Origin: Candidatus Vecturithrix granuli
Lineage (GTDB): Bacteria > Moduliflexota > Moduliflexia > Moduliflexales > Moduliflexaceae
DNA length: 54,522 nt
Direction: 5' to 3'
Assembly (NCBI GenBank): GCA_000739535.1
Contig: DF820474.1
Location: forward strand, 50,444 to 104,965
In this document: piece by piece, positions 29,220 to 37,707 of the stretch
How the letters are laid out: each line of letters begins with the position of its first letter
Position numbering within the stretch: position 1 is the stretch's first letter
Notes under the pieces: generated by a model
Seen by the model: the letters and a program-made list of their open reading frames with translations, nothing else
Told to the model about the DNA's origin: nothing
The model's database searches: none
Position numbers and translations under genes: made by a program

Positions 29220-30551
29220 ATGGAAAAATGTCTTCTGATTATTGATGACAATTCTCAATTGTGTCAAACGCTGGCGCAAAATTTTGCACGTTGCGGATAT
29301 CGCGCCTGCTATGCCATCAATCAGTCGGAAGCCCTGGAGATTGTTGCACGCCAGGCGCTTCAAGTGATATTGTTAGACATGATGCTGGGAGAAGATAATG
29401 GCCTTGACCTGGCACAGCAAATCCAGCGTATCTGCCCCCATATCCCGATTATTATGATTACCGGCTATGCCTCCATTGAATCTGCGGTACAAGCCATCAA
29501 ATTAGGAGCGTTCGATTATGTGAGCAAACCCCTGAAATTCGATCATCTCGTCGCCGTTGTCGAAAACGCTCTCAAAAGTGTTCATGCGCATGAGGTGAGG
29601 CCAGAGGCAGCAGACGCGCCAGGTATGGACTCTTTCCGCACATTGACCCATAATGCGCAGATGTTGGAGTTGGATGAGACAATTACCAAACTGGCTGCGA
29701 CGGATTTGCCAGTGTTGATTTGCGGCGAGCATGGCGTTGGCAAAGAAATCGTGGCGGATGTGCTCCATAGCCGTTCAACACGCCAGCACGCACGCATGTT
29801 GAAAGTCAATTGCGCAGCGTTTCCGGAAACCTTGCTGGACAATGAATTGTTTGGTCACGAAAAAGGGGCCTATACCGGAGCAACGACAGCCTTTAAAGGA
29901 GTGTTCGAACGCGCGAATCATAGTACACTCTTTCTCGACGAAATCGGCGACATGCCCTTAACGATTCAAGCCAAGATCTTGCGGACGCTTCAGAATCACG
30001 AGATTCGTCGTCTGGGAGGGCAGGCAACGATTCAGGTGGATGTCCGTTTTCTCGCAGCGACAAATCAAGACCTCAAAAAACTGATCCGAGAGGGGCAATT
30101 CCGGGAAGATTTGTTCTACCGGTTAAATGCGGCCACGCTTTACGTGCCACCCTTGCGGGAACGCAAGGATGATCTTCCGGTGCTGCTCAATCACTTTTTA
30201 GATGAACACGCCCATCTTACAACTACTCAGCGGAAATGCGTCAGTGAAGACGTCTTCCAGGTATTCTTGCAGTATCAATGGCCTGGCAATATCCGGGAAT
30301 TAAAGAATGTCATTCATTATGCGGCTGCAGTTTCGACCTTCGATACCATTGACCTCCGCGATCTTCCTTCGGATTTACGAAACCTTTCGCCGCAAGGCCA
30401 TACAATGAATATTCGGGAAGAAATGGAAAAAAATTTGATTCTCACGACCTTGCGCAACACCGATTATAACAAGAAAAAAACCGCTGAATTGCTGAATATG
30501 GGGCGCAAAACCCTGTATGACAAGTTAAAGAAATATGGCATCACCCTCTGA
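29220..30551 (+). CDS. NtrC-family sigma-54 response regulator
   Basis: The protein has 443 aa. The receiver (Asp53 in ILLDMMLGED, Lys103 in VSKPL) is followed by a sigma-54 AAA+ domain with Walker A GEHGVGKE (169-176), the sigma-54-contacting GAYTGA loop (216-221), Walker B LFLDE and the FREDLFYRLN and WPGNIRELKN motifs. A Fis-type helix-turn-helix closes the protein (KKKTAELLNMGRKTLYDKL). All elements of an active enhancer-binding protein are intact. It overlaps the following kinase gene by 17 bases, so the two form a cognate pair. The likely target is the divergent transporter promoter. Confidence 0.95.
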   Translation: MEKCLLIIDDNSQLCQTLAQNFARCGYRACYAINQSEALEIVARQALQVILLDMMLGEDNGLDLAQQIQRICPHIPIIMITGYASIESAVQAIKLGAFDYVSKPLKFDHLVAVVENALKSVHAHEVRPEAADAPGMDSFRTLTHNAQMLELDETITKLAATDLPVLICGEHGVGKEIVADVLHSRSTRQHARMLKVNCAAFPETLLDNELFGHEKGAYTGATTAFKGVFERANHSTLFLDEIGDMPLTIQAKILRTLQNHEIRRLGGQATIQVDVRFLAATNQDLKKLIREGQFREDLFYRLNAATLYVPPLRERKDDLPVLLNHFLDEHAHLTTTQRKCVSEDVFQVFLQYQWPGNIRELKNVIHYAAAVSTFDTIDLRDLPSDLRNLSPQGHTMNIREEMEKNLILTTLRNTDYNKKKTAELLNMGRKTLYDKLKKYGITL

Positions 30552-32370
30552 TTCGCGCGTCTTGCTGCGTTTGATTGACATCTGCCTGGATTATGGGGAA
30601 TGGCGTGCCTTGCACAAGGTGAATTTGACCATCGAGACCGCCCAGGTACACGCCATTGTCGGCGAACATGGCGCCGGAAAATCATCGCTCGGCATGGTGA
30701 TTGCCGGCATTCGGAAACCGCAGGCAGGCTTGATCACGTTTGACGGACGGTCATACCGAACTTTGACGTTAAAGGCTGCGCGTCAATTAGGCATTGCCAT
30801 TGTGCACCAACAAATCCTGTCGCTCAATGAACGGTTCACGGTGGCTGAGAATTTGTTCCTCAGCAGCGCCCCGTTCCACAGATTGATCTGGAAACAAAAA
30901 ACCGTCCAGGCTGTCGCAGATTTCTTCGCTCGCTATCATCTGACGCTGGATCCATGCATCCCGGTGGAAGAATTGAAGATTCCGGACCGAATTTTTGTGG
31001 AGATTCTGAAACATCTATACGCGCGTCCCCGACTCTTAATTCTGGATGAAGCCCTGGAAAAGCTCTCCGCGTCCGCGCTTCAACAGGTCTTGCAGATGCT
31101 TATGGAATTCGAGCAGACAGGCATGTCGGTCCTGTTTATTACGCACCGGCTTGATGATATTTATGAGTTTGCCGATAAAGTGAGCGTCATTAAACATGGT
31201 GAAATTTTAATCACGGATGATGTCTGGCAACTCGATAAATTAAATCTGATTAAAATCGCTTATACGCAAATTTCTCAGGAACCGACGCGGGAAAATCTGA
31301 ATCAAGAATTTTACCATCTGCTGAAATATAACGAAGCGATTCTGCGGAATCTGCCGGTCAATCTGCTGGTGACGGATCCCACGCATCGCATTAAGCTGGT
31401 GAATGACTATTGCCGGCAGTATTTTCGCCTGGAAACCGGAGCCTACGAAAATCTGCCGGTAACGCAGCTCGTACAGAGTCCCAATGCAGAGGTCGCGCAA
31501 CTGCTCGCGCCGCCAGACGTCCCTCGTGTAAGTCAAACCTTCTATCAAGCTCCGCTGACTATCAACGGCGTCAGGATCATCAGTAATATCAAAACCTTTC
31601 CTATTTACGATGGAAGCTTACTCATCGGCAATATTATCATTATCGAAGATATTACCGAATACGATCACATCCAGAAACAGTTATTTTTGTCGGAAAAATT
31701 GGCTTCAGTCGGCCTGTTAGCCGCCGGCGTCGCTCATGAAATCAACACACCTTTAGAAATCTTATACACTCATCTGGACTACATGAAATACCGGTTTCAT
31801 ACTGAGGAATTTCATGCGGCGATTGATACCCTCCACGAACAAATCGCCTATATTGCCAATATTGTAGGGAATTTACACTCTTTTTCCGACCATAAATCCT
31901 CCATCCCGAAAGAGATGGAACTCAATAGCGTCATACAGCGAATGCTCACTCTGGTCCGGCATCATGCGCGGCGACAACAAATTCGGATTCATTTTACCCC
32001 GTCCTCTGCGGAAGTGTTTATTCGCGCCAAGGACAATGAAATCAAACAGGTGATTTTGAATCTGCTGAAAAATAGTTTCGAAGCCATGCCCGCCGGCGGC
32101 GACATTTTTATTGCCACCGCATTAGTCCAGACTGATGGAGTCAATGCTGTGGAATTAACCTTTCGCGATACGGGCTGCGGCATCTGTGATGAGAACCCGA
32201 ATAATATCTTCTTGCCTTTTTATTCCACGAAAACGAAGGGCGGCAGCAATATCGGTCTGGGCTTGTCGGTCAGTTATGGCATTATCACGAAATATCAGGG
32301 AACGATCATCTTAGAAAATACTGCCGATTCAGGCTGTCAATTTCTCATCACGTTGCCTGTAGCGTCCTAG
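30535..32370 (+). CDS. ABC ATPase domain fused to a PAS-HisKA-HATPase sensor kinase
   Basis: The protein has 611 aa and no membrane segment. Residues about 10-235 form a single sugar-importer-type ABC ATPase domain, closely resembling the N-terminal half of the transporter ATPase at 25173. It has Walker A GEHGAGKS (43-50), Q-loop Gln92, Walker B LLILDE (167-172) and switch His204. The ABC signature, normally like LSIAQRQ, is degraded to LKIPDRI (147-153). A PAS domain (about 265-375) and an NtrB-like kinase follow (His401 in GVAHEINTPLE; G box NIGLGLSVSYGI). Retained nucleotide-binding motifs with a lost signature suggest sensing or docking rather than transport work. The gene is coupled to the NtrC-type activator upstream. 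Confidence 0.94.
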   Translation: MASPSDSRVLLRLIDICLDYGEWRALHKVNLTIETAQVHAIVGEHGAGKSSLGMVIAGIRKPQAGLITFDGRSYRTLTLKAARQLGIAIVHQQILSLNERFTVAENLFLSSAPFHRLIWKQKTVQAVADFFARYHLTLDPCIPVEELKIPDRIFVEILKHLYARPRLLILDEALEKLSASALQQVLQMLMEFEQTGMSVLFITHRLDDIYEFADKVSVIKHGEILITDDVWQLDKLNLIKIAYTQISQEPTRENLNQEFYHLLKYNEAILRNLPVNLLVTDPTHRIKLVNDYCRQYFRLETGAYENLPVTQLVQSPNAEVAQLLAPPDVPRVSQTFYQAPLTINGVRIISNIKTFPIYDGSLLIGNIIIIEDITEYDHIQKQLFLSEKLASVGLLAAGVAHEINTPLEILYTHLDYMKYRFHTEEFHAAIDTLHEQIAYIANIVGNLHSFSDHKSSIPKEMELNSVIQRMLTLVRHHARRQQIRIHFTPSSAEVFIRAKDNEIKQVILNLLKNSFEAMPAGGDIFIATALVQTDGVNAVELTFRDTGCGICDENPNNIFLPFYSTKTKGGSNIGLGLSVSYGIITKYQGTIILENTADSGCQFLITLPVAS

Positions 32371-32383
32371 CCATCAGTGGTTT

Positions 32384-33073
32384 TCATGTCCTTTCGAACG
32401 TGACTCGGTCTAAACGCAGGGCGTAATACAATCCGACGGCGCACAGATAGACCATGCCGCCGGCCCAGAGCACATCGCTGGCAAAATGCCCGCCTTGCAT
32501 CATGCGTACCAGCCCCATCAACAACCCAAACCCCAGGCCCAGGCCGAGAAAAATCCCGGCCCATTTTTTGAAACGATGACGCAATAGAAAGTAGGGGCTG
32601 AGCAGAAAGAAGCCCATGGAAGCATGGCCGGACGGAAAGGATGAGCCTTTGCCGGATTCGCCTTTTTGCCATACTGTTAAAAAAGACTGTTCCCCACCGA
32701 ATTGAATAACAGCCCGTGGTCGCGGTCGTCCCCAATGTTCTTTAAAAATAGTGTTGACCACCAGGCCCGGGCCGATGAGCATCACTAACACAAAAAACAG
32801 GAAGGCCTTGCGATAGGGAAGAAGCTGACGCTTCCAAAATGAGCCGATGAACGCCAGCAGGCAGACAATTGAGAGGAGTAGCGCGGGAAGCGTACCGTGA
32901 TCATACAGCGTGCGGCAAAGCGGCAGATCTGCATAGATCCAACCTTTGCCAGGGACAAAGAATTGACGTTGCAGGGCGAGATCAAGATCGCTCATCCAAA
33001 ACATCAGGGTCAATCCCATCAAAAGGGCAAGGGGGATCACAAGATCAAAAAGAAGAGCATGTTTGCGGTTCAT
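32384..33073 (-). CDS. PAP2-family membrane phosphatase
   Basis: The protein has 229 aa and about six membrane helices. The three PAP2/acid phosphatase motifs are visible: KEHWGRPRP, SFPSGHASMG and the R...GGHFASD motif (GLVRMMQGGHFASDV). Such enzymes dephosphorylate lipid phosphates such as undecaprenyl pyrophosphate, phosphatidic acid or lipid A at the membrane. The exact substrate is unknown. The start overlaps the stop of the upstream phosphatase gene by four bases, so the two are co-translated. It is convergent with the ABC-kinase gene and only about 13 bases separate them. Confidence 0.92.
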   Translation of the reverse strand: MNRKHALLFDLVIPLALLMGLTLMFWMSDLDLALQRQFFVPGKGWIYADLPLCRTLYDHGTLPALLLSIVCLLAFIGSFWKRQLLPYRKAFLFFVLVMLIGPGLVVNTIFKEHWGRPRPRAVIQFGGEQSFLTVWQKGESGKGSSFPSGHASMGFFLLSPYFLLRHRFKKWAGIFLGLGLGFGLLMGLVRMMQGGHFASDVLWAGGMVYLCAVGLYYALRLDRVTFERT

Positions 33074-33852
33074 CTGGCCTCCTTATTCACAAGCCACTGG
33101 CGATATTGTTTCACTGCATCAGGATGCCCGGCCAACATGCTTTGCGGCGCTTTGTGATTGACGAGCAGTTCTTTCAGAGAAAATAGAGACCCGTCGAGAT
33201 ACTCCAGAACGCCGTGATTCTGATGTACCATCGCCAATCCTGCCGCCAGATCCCAGAGTGAGACGCGCTGGATGAAAGCCGCATCGGCGCTGCCGGCCGC
33301 GACGTAACAAAGATGGGCAACCGTCGAACCCAAACTGCGAATTTTGCCGGGATAGTCCTGGCTGACAGCGTATTTTCGATAGAACCGCGCGCCGGTCAGT
33401 AAGACGGCTTCGCGGCTGAACGGATCGGGGCGGGGGATTCGAACAATCTGACCGTTATGTCGCACGGTGCCATCAGGCATGGTGTAATAAAAATCGTTGG
33501 TGGGTGGCAGATAAAAGAAACCGCCAATGGCTTCTGCGGGCGTCACTAAGCCAATAGCAATGCCCCAGAGCGGAAACCCTCTGGCAAAGGATGCCGTGCC
33601 ATCAATCGGATCAATCACCCAATAGCGATTGCCTGAGCGAGGGGGGCGGGAAAGATCCTGTTCTTCGGCAATCATGCCGTCGTCAGGAAAACGGGCTTCC
33701 AATTCTTTTTTCAGATATTCCTGCACCGCAATATCGGCGTCAGTCACGTAGGTCTGGTTATCTTTCCAGGTTGGCGTGACCTTCCTGAAATACGTCAATG
33801 CCAGTTGCCCGGCCGACGTGATTAACTCTTGCATGAGGTGTATGTCGTACAT
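33070..33852 (-). CDS. Inositol-monophosphatase/CysQ-family phosphatase
   Basis: The metal-binding motifs are EE (AEEQDLS), DPIDGTASFARGFP and WDLAAGLAMVHQNHG, all diagnostic of the IMPase superfamily. The frame is open to 33933, but family N-termini align from MQELITSAGQLALTYFRK, so ATG 33852 or 33834 is more likely. The extra upstream segment is made of inverted repeat sequence. Length is then about 254-260 aa, normal for the family. Substrates could be inositol phosphate, PAP or a sugar phosphate. It is first in an operon with the PAP2 phosphatase. Confidence 0.9.
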   Translation of the reverse strand: MYDIHLMQELITSAGQLALTYFRKVTPTWKDNQTYVTDADIAVQEYLKKELEARFPDDGMIAEEQDLSRPPRSGNRYWVIDPIDGTASFARGFPLWGIAIGLVTPAEAIGGFFYLPPTNDFYYTMPDGTVRHNGQIVRIPRPDPFSREAVLLTGARFYRKYAVSQDYPGKIRSLGSTVAHLCYVAAGSADAAFIQRVSLWDLAAGLAMVHQNHGVLEYLDGSLFSLKELLVNHKAPQSMLAGHPDAVKQYRQWLVNKEAR

Positions 33853-33891
33853 AAGTAGGGCGCAATTTCGGAAAATACGCACACGCTGTTC

Positions 33892-34059
33892 GTATTTCCG
33901 AAACTCTATGGACATATCGCTCAGCCCTTCCAAGACGACAACAGCGGATAGAAGGAATCAACGGATGAGAGGAGGAACGCCGACCACCATCCGAAGATTC
34001 CTTCTATCCGCTGTTGTCTTGCTGTCAAGGATTGCACGATATGTCCGTATTTCCGAAAC
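33892..34059. repeat. Large nested inverted repeat in the divergent intergenic region
   Basis: GACAACAGCGGATAGAAGG... (33937-33959) has a perfect 23-bp inverted partner at 33996-34018. Outside it, GGACATATCG (33910-33919) pairs with CGATATGTCC (34037-34046). GTATTTCCGAAAC flanks both sides as a direct repeat (33892-33904 and 34047-34059), and an inverted TTTCGG copy lies near 33862. Nothing in the enclosed spacer looks coding. It resembles a small non-autonomous mobile palindrome. Confidence 0.8.
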
Positions 34060-34227
34060 GCTGTATTCGTGCTCTCGTCAAAGTCTCTCTACCGAGACCC
34101 TCTGGAAGTGTCAATAATTTTCACGATAATTCGAAAAATTTTCATTTTTTGTATTTTTCTTCTTGACAAATTTTCAGAAAGTCATATTTTTGTTAGTAAA
34201 TAATAACTAACAAAAGGAGTTGCAGAA
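34060..34227 (+). promoter_or_regulatory. TetR promoter and leader region
   Basis: The region is AT-rich and non-coding. A promoter with TTGACA (34163-34168) and TATTTT (34185-34190), 16 bases apart, drives the TetR gene. The ribosome binding site is AAAAGGAG at 34212-34219. Confidence 0.6.
34188..34215. promoter_or_regulatory. TetR operator 1 (autoregulatory)
   Basis: TTTTGTTAGT and ACTAACAAAA are perfect 10-bp inverted arms around an 8-base AT centre. The site covers the -10 and transcription start of the TetR promoter, as expected of autorepression. The core GTTAGT-N8-ACTAAC recurs at 34853 and 38065. Confidence 0.78.
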
Positions 34228-34824
34228 ATGACAGGTTTGACAGCCCGACAGAAAGAGATTATTGAGGTTGCGGTGAAATTGATGGCTGAAGGCGGCATTC
34301 AGAATTTGACCATGAAAAATATCGCCCATGCAATGAACATTTCCGAACCGGCGATTTATCGGCATTTTGAGAGTAAAATGGATATTTTGCTCTCAATGCT
34401 CACGCAGTTCAAACAGCATTCTAACGATCATTTACGCAGCGCACGCGCCTTGAATGGGTCGCGATTGGCGCAGCTTGAAACGATCTTTCTCGAGCACGCC
34501 GGACGCTTTGCTAATCATCCCCACATGACCGCCGTGGTATTCTCAGAAGAAGCCTTTCAAGATGATCCGCGCCTGGCTGACCAGGTGGTTTCGATTATGA
34601 CGACGGCGGATGCAATCATTGCAGAAGTGATTGCCGAAGCCCAGCACAACGGCGAGATTCGCACGGATCTTCCCAAAGAACACCTGACCTTAATGATTCT
34701 GGGAACTCTACGTTTGATGGTCAAACGCTGGCGTTTGTCGGGCTATGCTTTTGACCTTCAGCAGGAAAGCCGGCAGGTCTGGAATTCGTTAAAAATGCTC
34801 TTAGCAGCATCTTCTTCGCCGTAG
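34228..34824 (+). CDS. TetR/AcrR-family transcriptional regulator
   Basis: The protein has 198 aa. The N-terminal helix-turn-helix shows the TetR pattern (EGGIQNLTMKNIAHAMNISEPAIYRHFESKMDIL). The C-terminal ligand-binding half is helical, without recognisable ligand motifs. It contains no cysteine cluster for an Fe-S centre, so NO sensing would have to be indirect or of a new kind. It precedes a nitrosative/oxidative defence cluster, and three promoters in that cluster share one palindrome that overlaps this gene's own promoter. Control of the cluster by this protein is therefore a strong inference. Confidence 0.94.
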   Translation: MTGLTARQKEIIEVAVKLMAEGGIQNLTMKNIAHAMNISEPAIYRHFESKMDILLSMLTQFKQHSNDHLRSARALNGSRLAQLETIFLEHAGRFANHPHMTAVVFSEEAFQDDPRLADQVVSIMTTADAIIAEVIAEAQHNGEIRTDLPKEHLTLMILGTLRLMVKRWRLSGYAFDLQQESRQVWNSLKMLLAASSSP

Positions 34825-34841
34825 GCGATACATAATTTTTT

Positions 34842-34872
34842 TTGACAGGTAAGTTAGTTAATGATAATTCAC
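34842..34872 (+). promoter_or_regulatory. Ferredoxin gene promoter with TetR operator 2
   Basis: TTGACA (34842-34847) is followed by GTTAGTTAATGATAATTCAC (34853-34872), which contains the probable -10 (GATAAT or TAATTC). The left half-site is identical to operator 1 and the right half is weaker. Placement between -35 and -10 suits repression. Confidence 0.68.
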
Positions 34873-34936
34873 AATAATTTATTTTGGGAATTGCGAGGAT
34901 TTATTCCCGAAACACCAGAGAAGAGGTAACAAATAG

Positions 34937-35713
34937 ATGAAAATCACACGCAAAATTATCAACATTGACGAAAATTTATGCGACGGATGCGGCTTGTGCA
35001 TTCCCTCCTGTCACGAACAGGCGATTCAATTGATAGAGACGCCCAACGGCAAAAAGGCACGTCTGGTGAAAGAGATTTATTGCGATGGTCTCGGCGCCTG
35101 TCTGGGAACCTGTCCGACCGGGGCCTTAACCATCGAAGAACGGGAAGCAGAAGCCTTTGATGAGGAAGCGACTCAACGTTACATTGCCGCAGAAACCGCT
35201 CACGTTGAATCCACAGAGGTCAGAAAAACGCAAGAAGTCCCGGCATTTCACGGCTGTCCCTCGGCCAGAGCGTTTCAATGGGGTGAACAAGCAGAGCCAA
35301 TCAAACAATCTGTTCAATCGTTAAAATCTGTGGTTCCGCAATCCGAGCTGCGACAATGGCCGGTACAGTTGCACCTTGTTCCGCCGAACGCATCCTATTT
35401 TCAGGACGCGAATCTGGTGATGGCGGCCGATTGCGTGCCTTTCGCGTACGCCAATTTTCATCAGGAATTTTTGAAAGGAGCAGAGAACGCGATAACGGTC
35501 GGATGTCCGAAACTGGATGATACACGCGCGTATCTGGAAAAATTGACTCAAATCATCCGGCTGAATCAACTCAAGAGCATCCACATTGTAAATATGGAAG
35601 TGCCCTGCTGTTTCGGGCTTGTGCGCCTGGTGCAGCAGGCCATTGAACGGGCCGGGGTTGACGTTCCAGTGAAGGTCACAACGATCAGTATCAAAGGTGA
35701 TAAACTGACGTAA
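34937..35713 (+). CDS. Two-[4Fe-4S] ferredoxin-like electron carrier, Hcp-associated
   Basis: The protein has 258 aa. The first cluster motif is CDGCGLCIPSC (with SCHEQAI instead of the common C..CP) and the second is CDGLGACLGTCPTGA. The remaining 180 residues form an extra domain with scattered conserved-looking cysteines (HGCPSAR, AADCVPF, VGCPKLD, VPCCFGL). Proteins of this layout commonly accompany hybrid cluster proteins in anaerobes and are presumed to supply electrons. It is transcribed from its own promoter with the shared palindrome and followed by a nested hairpin at 35718-35788. Confidence 0.92.
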   Translation: MKITRKIINIDENLCDGCGLCIPSCHEQAIQLIETPNGKKARLVKEIYCDGLGACLGTCPTGALTIEEREAEAFDEEATQRYIAAETAHVESTEVRKTQEVPAFHGCPSARAFQWGEQAEPIKQSVQSLKSVVPQSELRQWPVQLHLVPPNASYFQDANLVMAADCVPFAYANFHQEFLKGAENAITVGCPKLDDTRAYLEKLTQIIRLNQLKSIHIVNMEVPCCFGLVRLVQQAIERAGVDVPVKVTTISIKGDKLT

Positions 35714-35717
35714 TTTT

Positions 35718-35788
35718 AACCCCTCCCCAGCCCTCCCCGAAGGGGAGGGAGTCTCCCCTCTCCTTTGGAGAGGGGCCGGGGTGAGGTT
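35718..35788. repeat. Nested hairpin repeat after the ferredoxin gene
   Basis: Outer arms (35718-35732 and 35774-35788) enclose CCCTCCCCGAAGGGGAGGG (35731-35749) and a second stem with CTCTCCTTTGGAGAG (about 35755-35774). The family is the same as at 27829-27874. It could terminate the ferredoxin transcript. Confidence 0.75.
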
Positions 35789-35830
35789 CTTCAAAAAATC
35801 TCAGTATACGATAAATATTATGTAAAGTGC

Positions 35831-35858
35831 TTGACTCTCTTCTCTGAGGCATTATGAT
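35831..35858 (+). promoter_or_regulatory. Sigma-70-like promoter upstream of the hybrid cluster protein
   Basis: TTGACT (35831-35836) and TATGAT (35853-35858) are 16 bases apart. No copy of the GTTAGT palindrome is seen here. A GCGAAACT repeat lies between this promoter and the gene, so it would be transcribed into the 5' leader. Confidence 0.55.
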
Positions 35859-35912
35859 TTTTGTAGTGGTAGAAACCTTCAGAGAGGAAAATGACAACAA
35901 CCACTAAATCGG

Positions 35913-35977
35913 ATGTAGCGCGAAACTCCAGTTTCGCGGCGGTTAACAATGCGCGAAACTGGAGTTTCGCACTACAT
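35913..35977. repeat. GCGAAACT nested palindrome, copy D
   Basis: TGTAGCGCGAAACTCC... and its reverse complement ending ...TTTCGCACTACA flank GCGGTTAACAAT. This is the copy with the longest preserved outer arms. The sequence directly after it is AAAGGAGG, the ribosome binding site of the hybrid cluster protein gene. Confidence 0.88.
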
Positions 35978-35996
35978 TGACAAAGGAGGACCAATT

Positions 35997-37640
35997 ATGA
36001 GTATGTTTTGTTATCAGTGCCAGGAAGCGTTAAAGAACACCGGCTGTAACGTCAAAGTCGGAATGTGCGGGAAACCGGCGGATGTCGCCAACCTTCAGGA
36101 TGTACTAATTTTTGTTCTGAAGGGGATCGCAGTGTATGATCAAAAAGGTAAGGTTGCTGGAATCGAGCGTGACCCGGAGCTTGGCCGCTTTATGCTTGAA
36201 AGCCTGTTCACGACGATTACCAATGCCAATTTCGACGCCGCTCGCTTTGAACGTCAGATTGCCAAAGCATTAGAAATCCGCGACGCGCTGAAAGCAAAAG
36301 TCAAGACTGACTCTGCGCTGCCCGAAGCCGCGACCTGGAGTGCCAGCAATGTAAGCGACTATTATCAAAAAGGGGAAGAGGTGGGCGTGCTTTCCACTGA
36401 AAATGAAGACGTGCGTTCTTTGCGTGAATTGCTGACCTACGGCGTCAAAGGCATTGCGGCCTACGGCGATCATGCGTTGGTGCTGGGGGAGAAGAACGAC
36501 GACATTATAGACTTTGTAATGAAAGGTCTGGCCGCGACGACCAATGACAGCCTGTCAGCCGACGATCTGGTCGGTCTGGTGCTGGAATGCGGCAAAACCG
36601 GCGTGGATGTCATGGCCCTGCTCGATAAAGCCAATACTGAAACCTATGGGCATCCCGAACCGACGCAGGTGAACATCGGCGTGCGCAACAACCCGGGCAT
36701 CCTGATCAGCGGCCATGATCTGAAAGATATGCAGGAATTGCTGGAACAAACCAAAGGCACGGGCGTGGATGTTTATACTCACAGCGAGATGCTGCCGGCC
36801 AACTACTATCCGGCCTTCAAAAAGTACGACCATTTTGTCGGCAATTACGGCAATGCCTGGTGGAAACAGAAAGAAGAAATTGAGAAATTCAACGGCCCTG
36901 TACTCTTTACGACGAACTGCATTGTTCCTCCGAAAGATTCCTATAAGGATCGCCTGTTCACGACCGGCGCTGCGGGTTATCCCGGCGCGACCCATATTCC
37001 GGATCGCAAAGACGGCACACCCAAAGATTTTTCAGCGATCATTGAGATGGCTAAAAAATGTCAGCCGCCGCAAGAACTGGAAAGCGGGACGATTACAGGC
37101 GGATTTGCCCGCAATACGGTCATGAGCGTGGCGGATAAAGTGATTGAAGCCGTCAAATCCGGCGCGATCAAACGCTTTGTAGTTATGGCCGGCTGCGACG
37201 GGCGTCATAAAGAGCGCGACTATTACACCAAAGTGGCGGAAAATCTGCCCAAAGACACGGTGATTCTGACGGCCGGCTGCGCTAAATATCGCTATAACAA
37301 GCTGAATTTAGGCGACATCGGCGGCATTCCGCGCGTGCTGGATGCAGGGCAGTGTAACGATTCCTATTCCCTGGCCTATATTGCGCTGCAATTGAAAGCT
37401 GCCTTTGGCCTGGATGATATTAACGATTTACCGATTTCCTACGATGTCGCCTGGTACGAACAAAAAGCAGTGATCGTGCTGCTGGCTCTGTTGTTCTTAG
37501 GCGTGAAAGGCATCCGCCTCGGCCCGACTCTGCCCGCGTTTCTGTCGCCGAATGTAGCCAAAGTGCTGGTGGAAAAATTCGATATTAAACCGATTAACGA
37601 TGTAGAAAGCGACGTCAGCGCCATGATGACCGGCAAATAA
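35997..37640 (+). CDS. hcp: Hybrid cluster protein / hydroxylamine reductase
   Basis: ATG 35997 follows AAAGGAGG by eight bases and gives 547 aa. The N-terminal cluster cysteines are CYQCQ...TGC...GMC (5, 8, 17, 24). Hybrid-cluster ligands are visible in SGHDLKD (His), HSEML (Glu), [29 protein letters not shown] and WYEQKA. These enzymes reduce NO or hydroxylamine and can act in S-nitrosylation. The spacing of the first four cysteines fits the short-spaced class of anaerobes. A frame extension to 35949 is translated repeat and is rejected. The gene sits between the ferredoxin and cupin genes. Confidence 0.96.
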   Translation: MSMFCYQCQEALKNTGCNVKVGMCGKPADVANLQDVLIFVLKGIAVYDQKGKVAGIERDPELGRFMLESLFTTITNANFDAARFERQIAKALEIRDALKAKVKTDSALPEAATWSASNVSDYYQKGEEVGVLSTENEDVRSLRELLTYGVKGIAAYGDHALVLGEKNDDIIDFVMKGLAATTNDSLSADDLVGLVLECGKTGVDVMALLDKANTETYGHPEPTQVNIGVRNNPGILISGHDLKDMQELLEQTKGTGVDVYTHSEMLPANYYPAFKKYDHFVGNYGNAWWKQKEEIEKFNGPVLFTTNCIVPPKDSYKDRLFTTGAAGYPGATHIPDRKDGTPKDFSAIIEMAKKCQPPQELESGTITGGFARNTVMSVADKVIEAVKSGAIKRFVVMAGCDGRHKERDYYTKVAENLPKDTVILTAGCAKYRYNKLNLGDIGGIPRVLDAGQCNDSYSLAYIALQLKAAFGLDDINDLPISYDVAWYEQKAVIVLLALLFLGVKGIRLGPTLPAFLSPNVAKVLVEKFDIKPINDVESDVSAMMTGK

Positions 37641-37649
37641 AGTCAACCC

Positions 37650-37682
37650 AGAAACCGGGTTTTTGCCAAAAACCCGGTTTCT
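37650..37682. terminator. Perfect 16-bp-arm hairpin after hcp
   Basis: AGAAACCGGGTTTTTG (37650-37665) and CAAAAACCCGGTTTCT (37667-37682) form a perfect stem with a one-base centre. It begins nine bases after the hcp stop and ends shortly before the cupin gene. It may act as a terminator or mRNA stabiliser. The sequence type is also common as a dispersed repeat in bacteria. Confidence 0.7.
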
Positions 37683-37707
37683 TCCATACATTAGGAGAAA
37701 CAACAGT

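Noticed and set aside
33937-34018. Insertion sequence ends
   Set aside because: There is no transposase frame between the arms. The enclosed spacer is only 36 bases, so at most it is a non-autonomous element.
35949-35996. N-terminal extension of the hybrid cluster protein
   Set aside because: It is translated palindromic repeat. The family N-terminus MFCYQCQE and the AAAGGAGG site fix the start at 35997.
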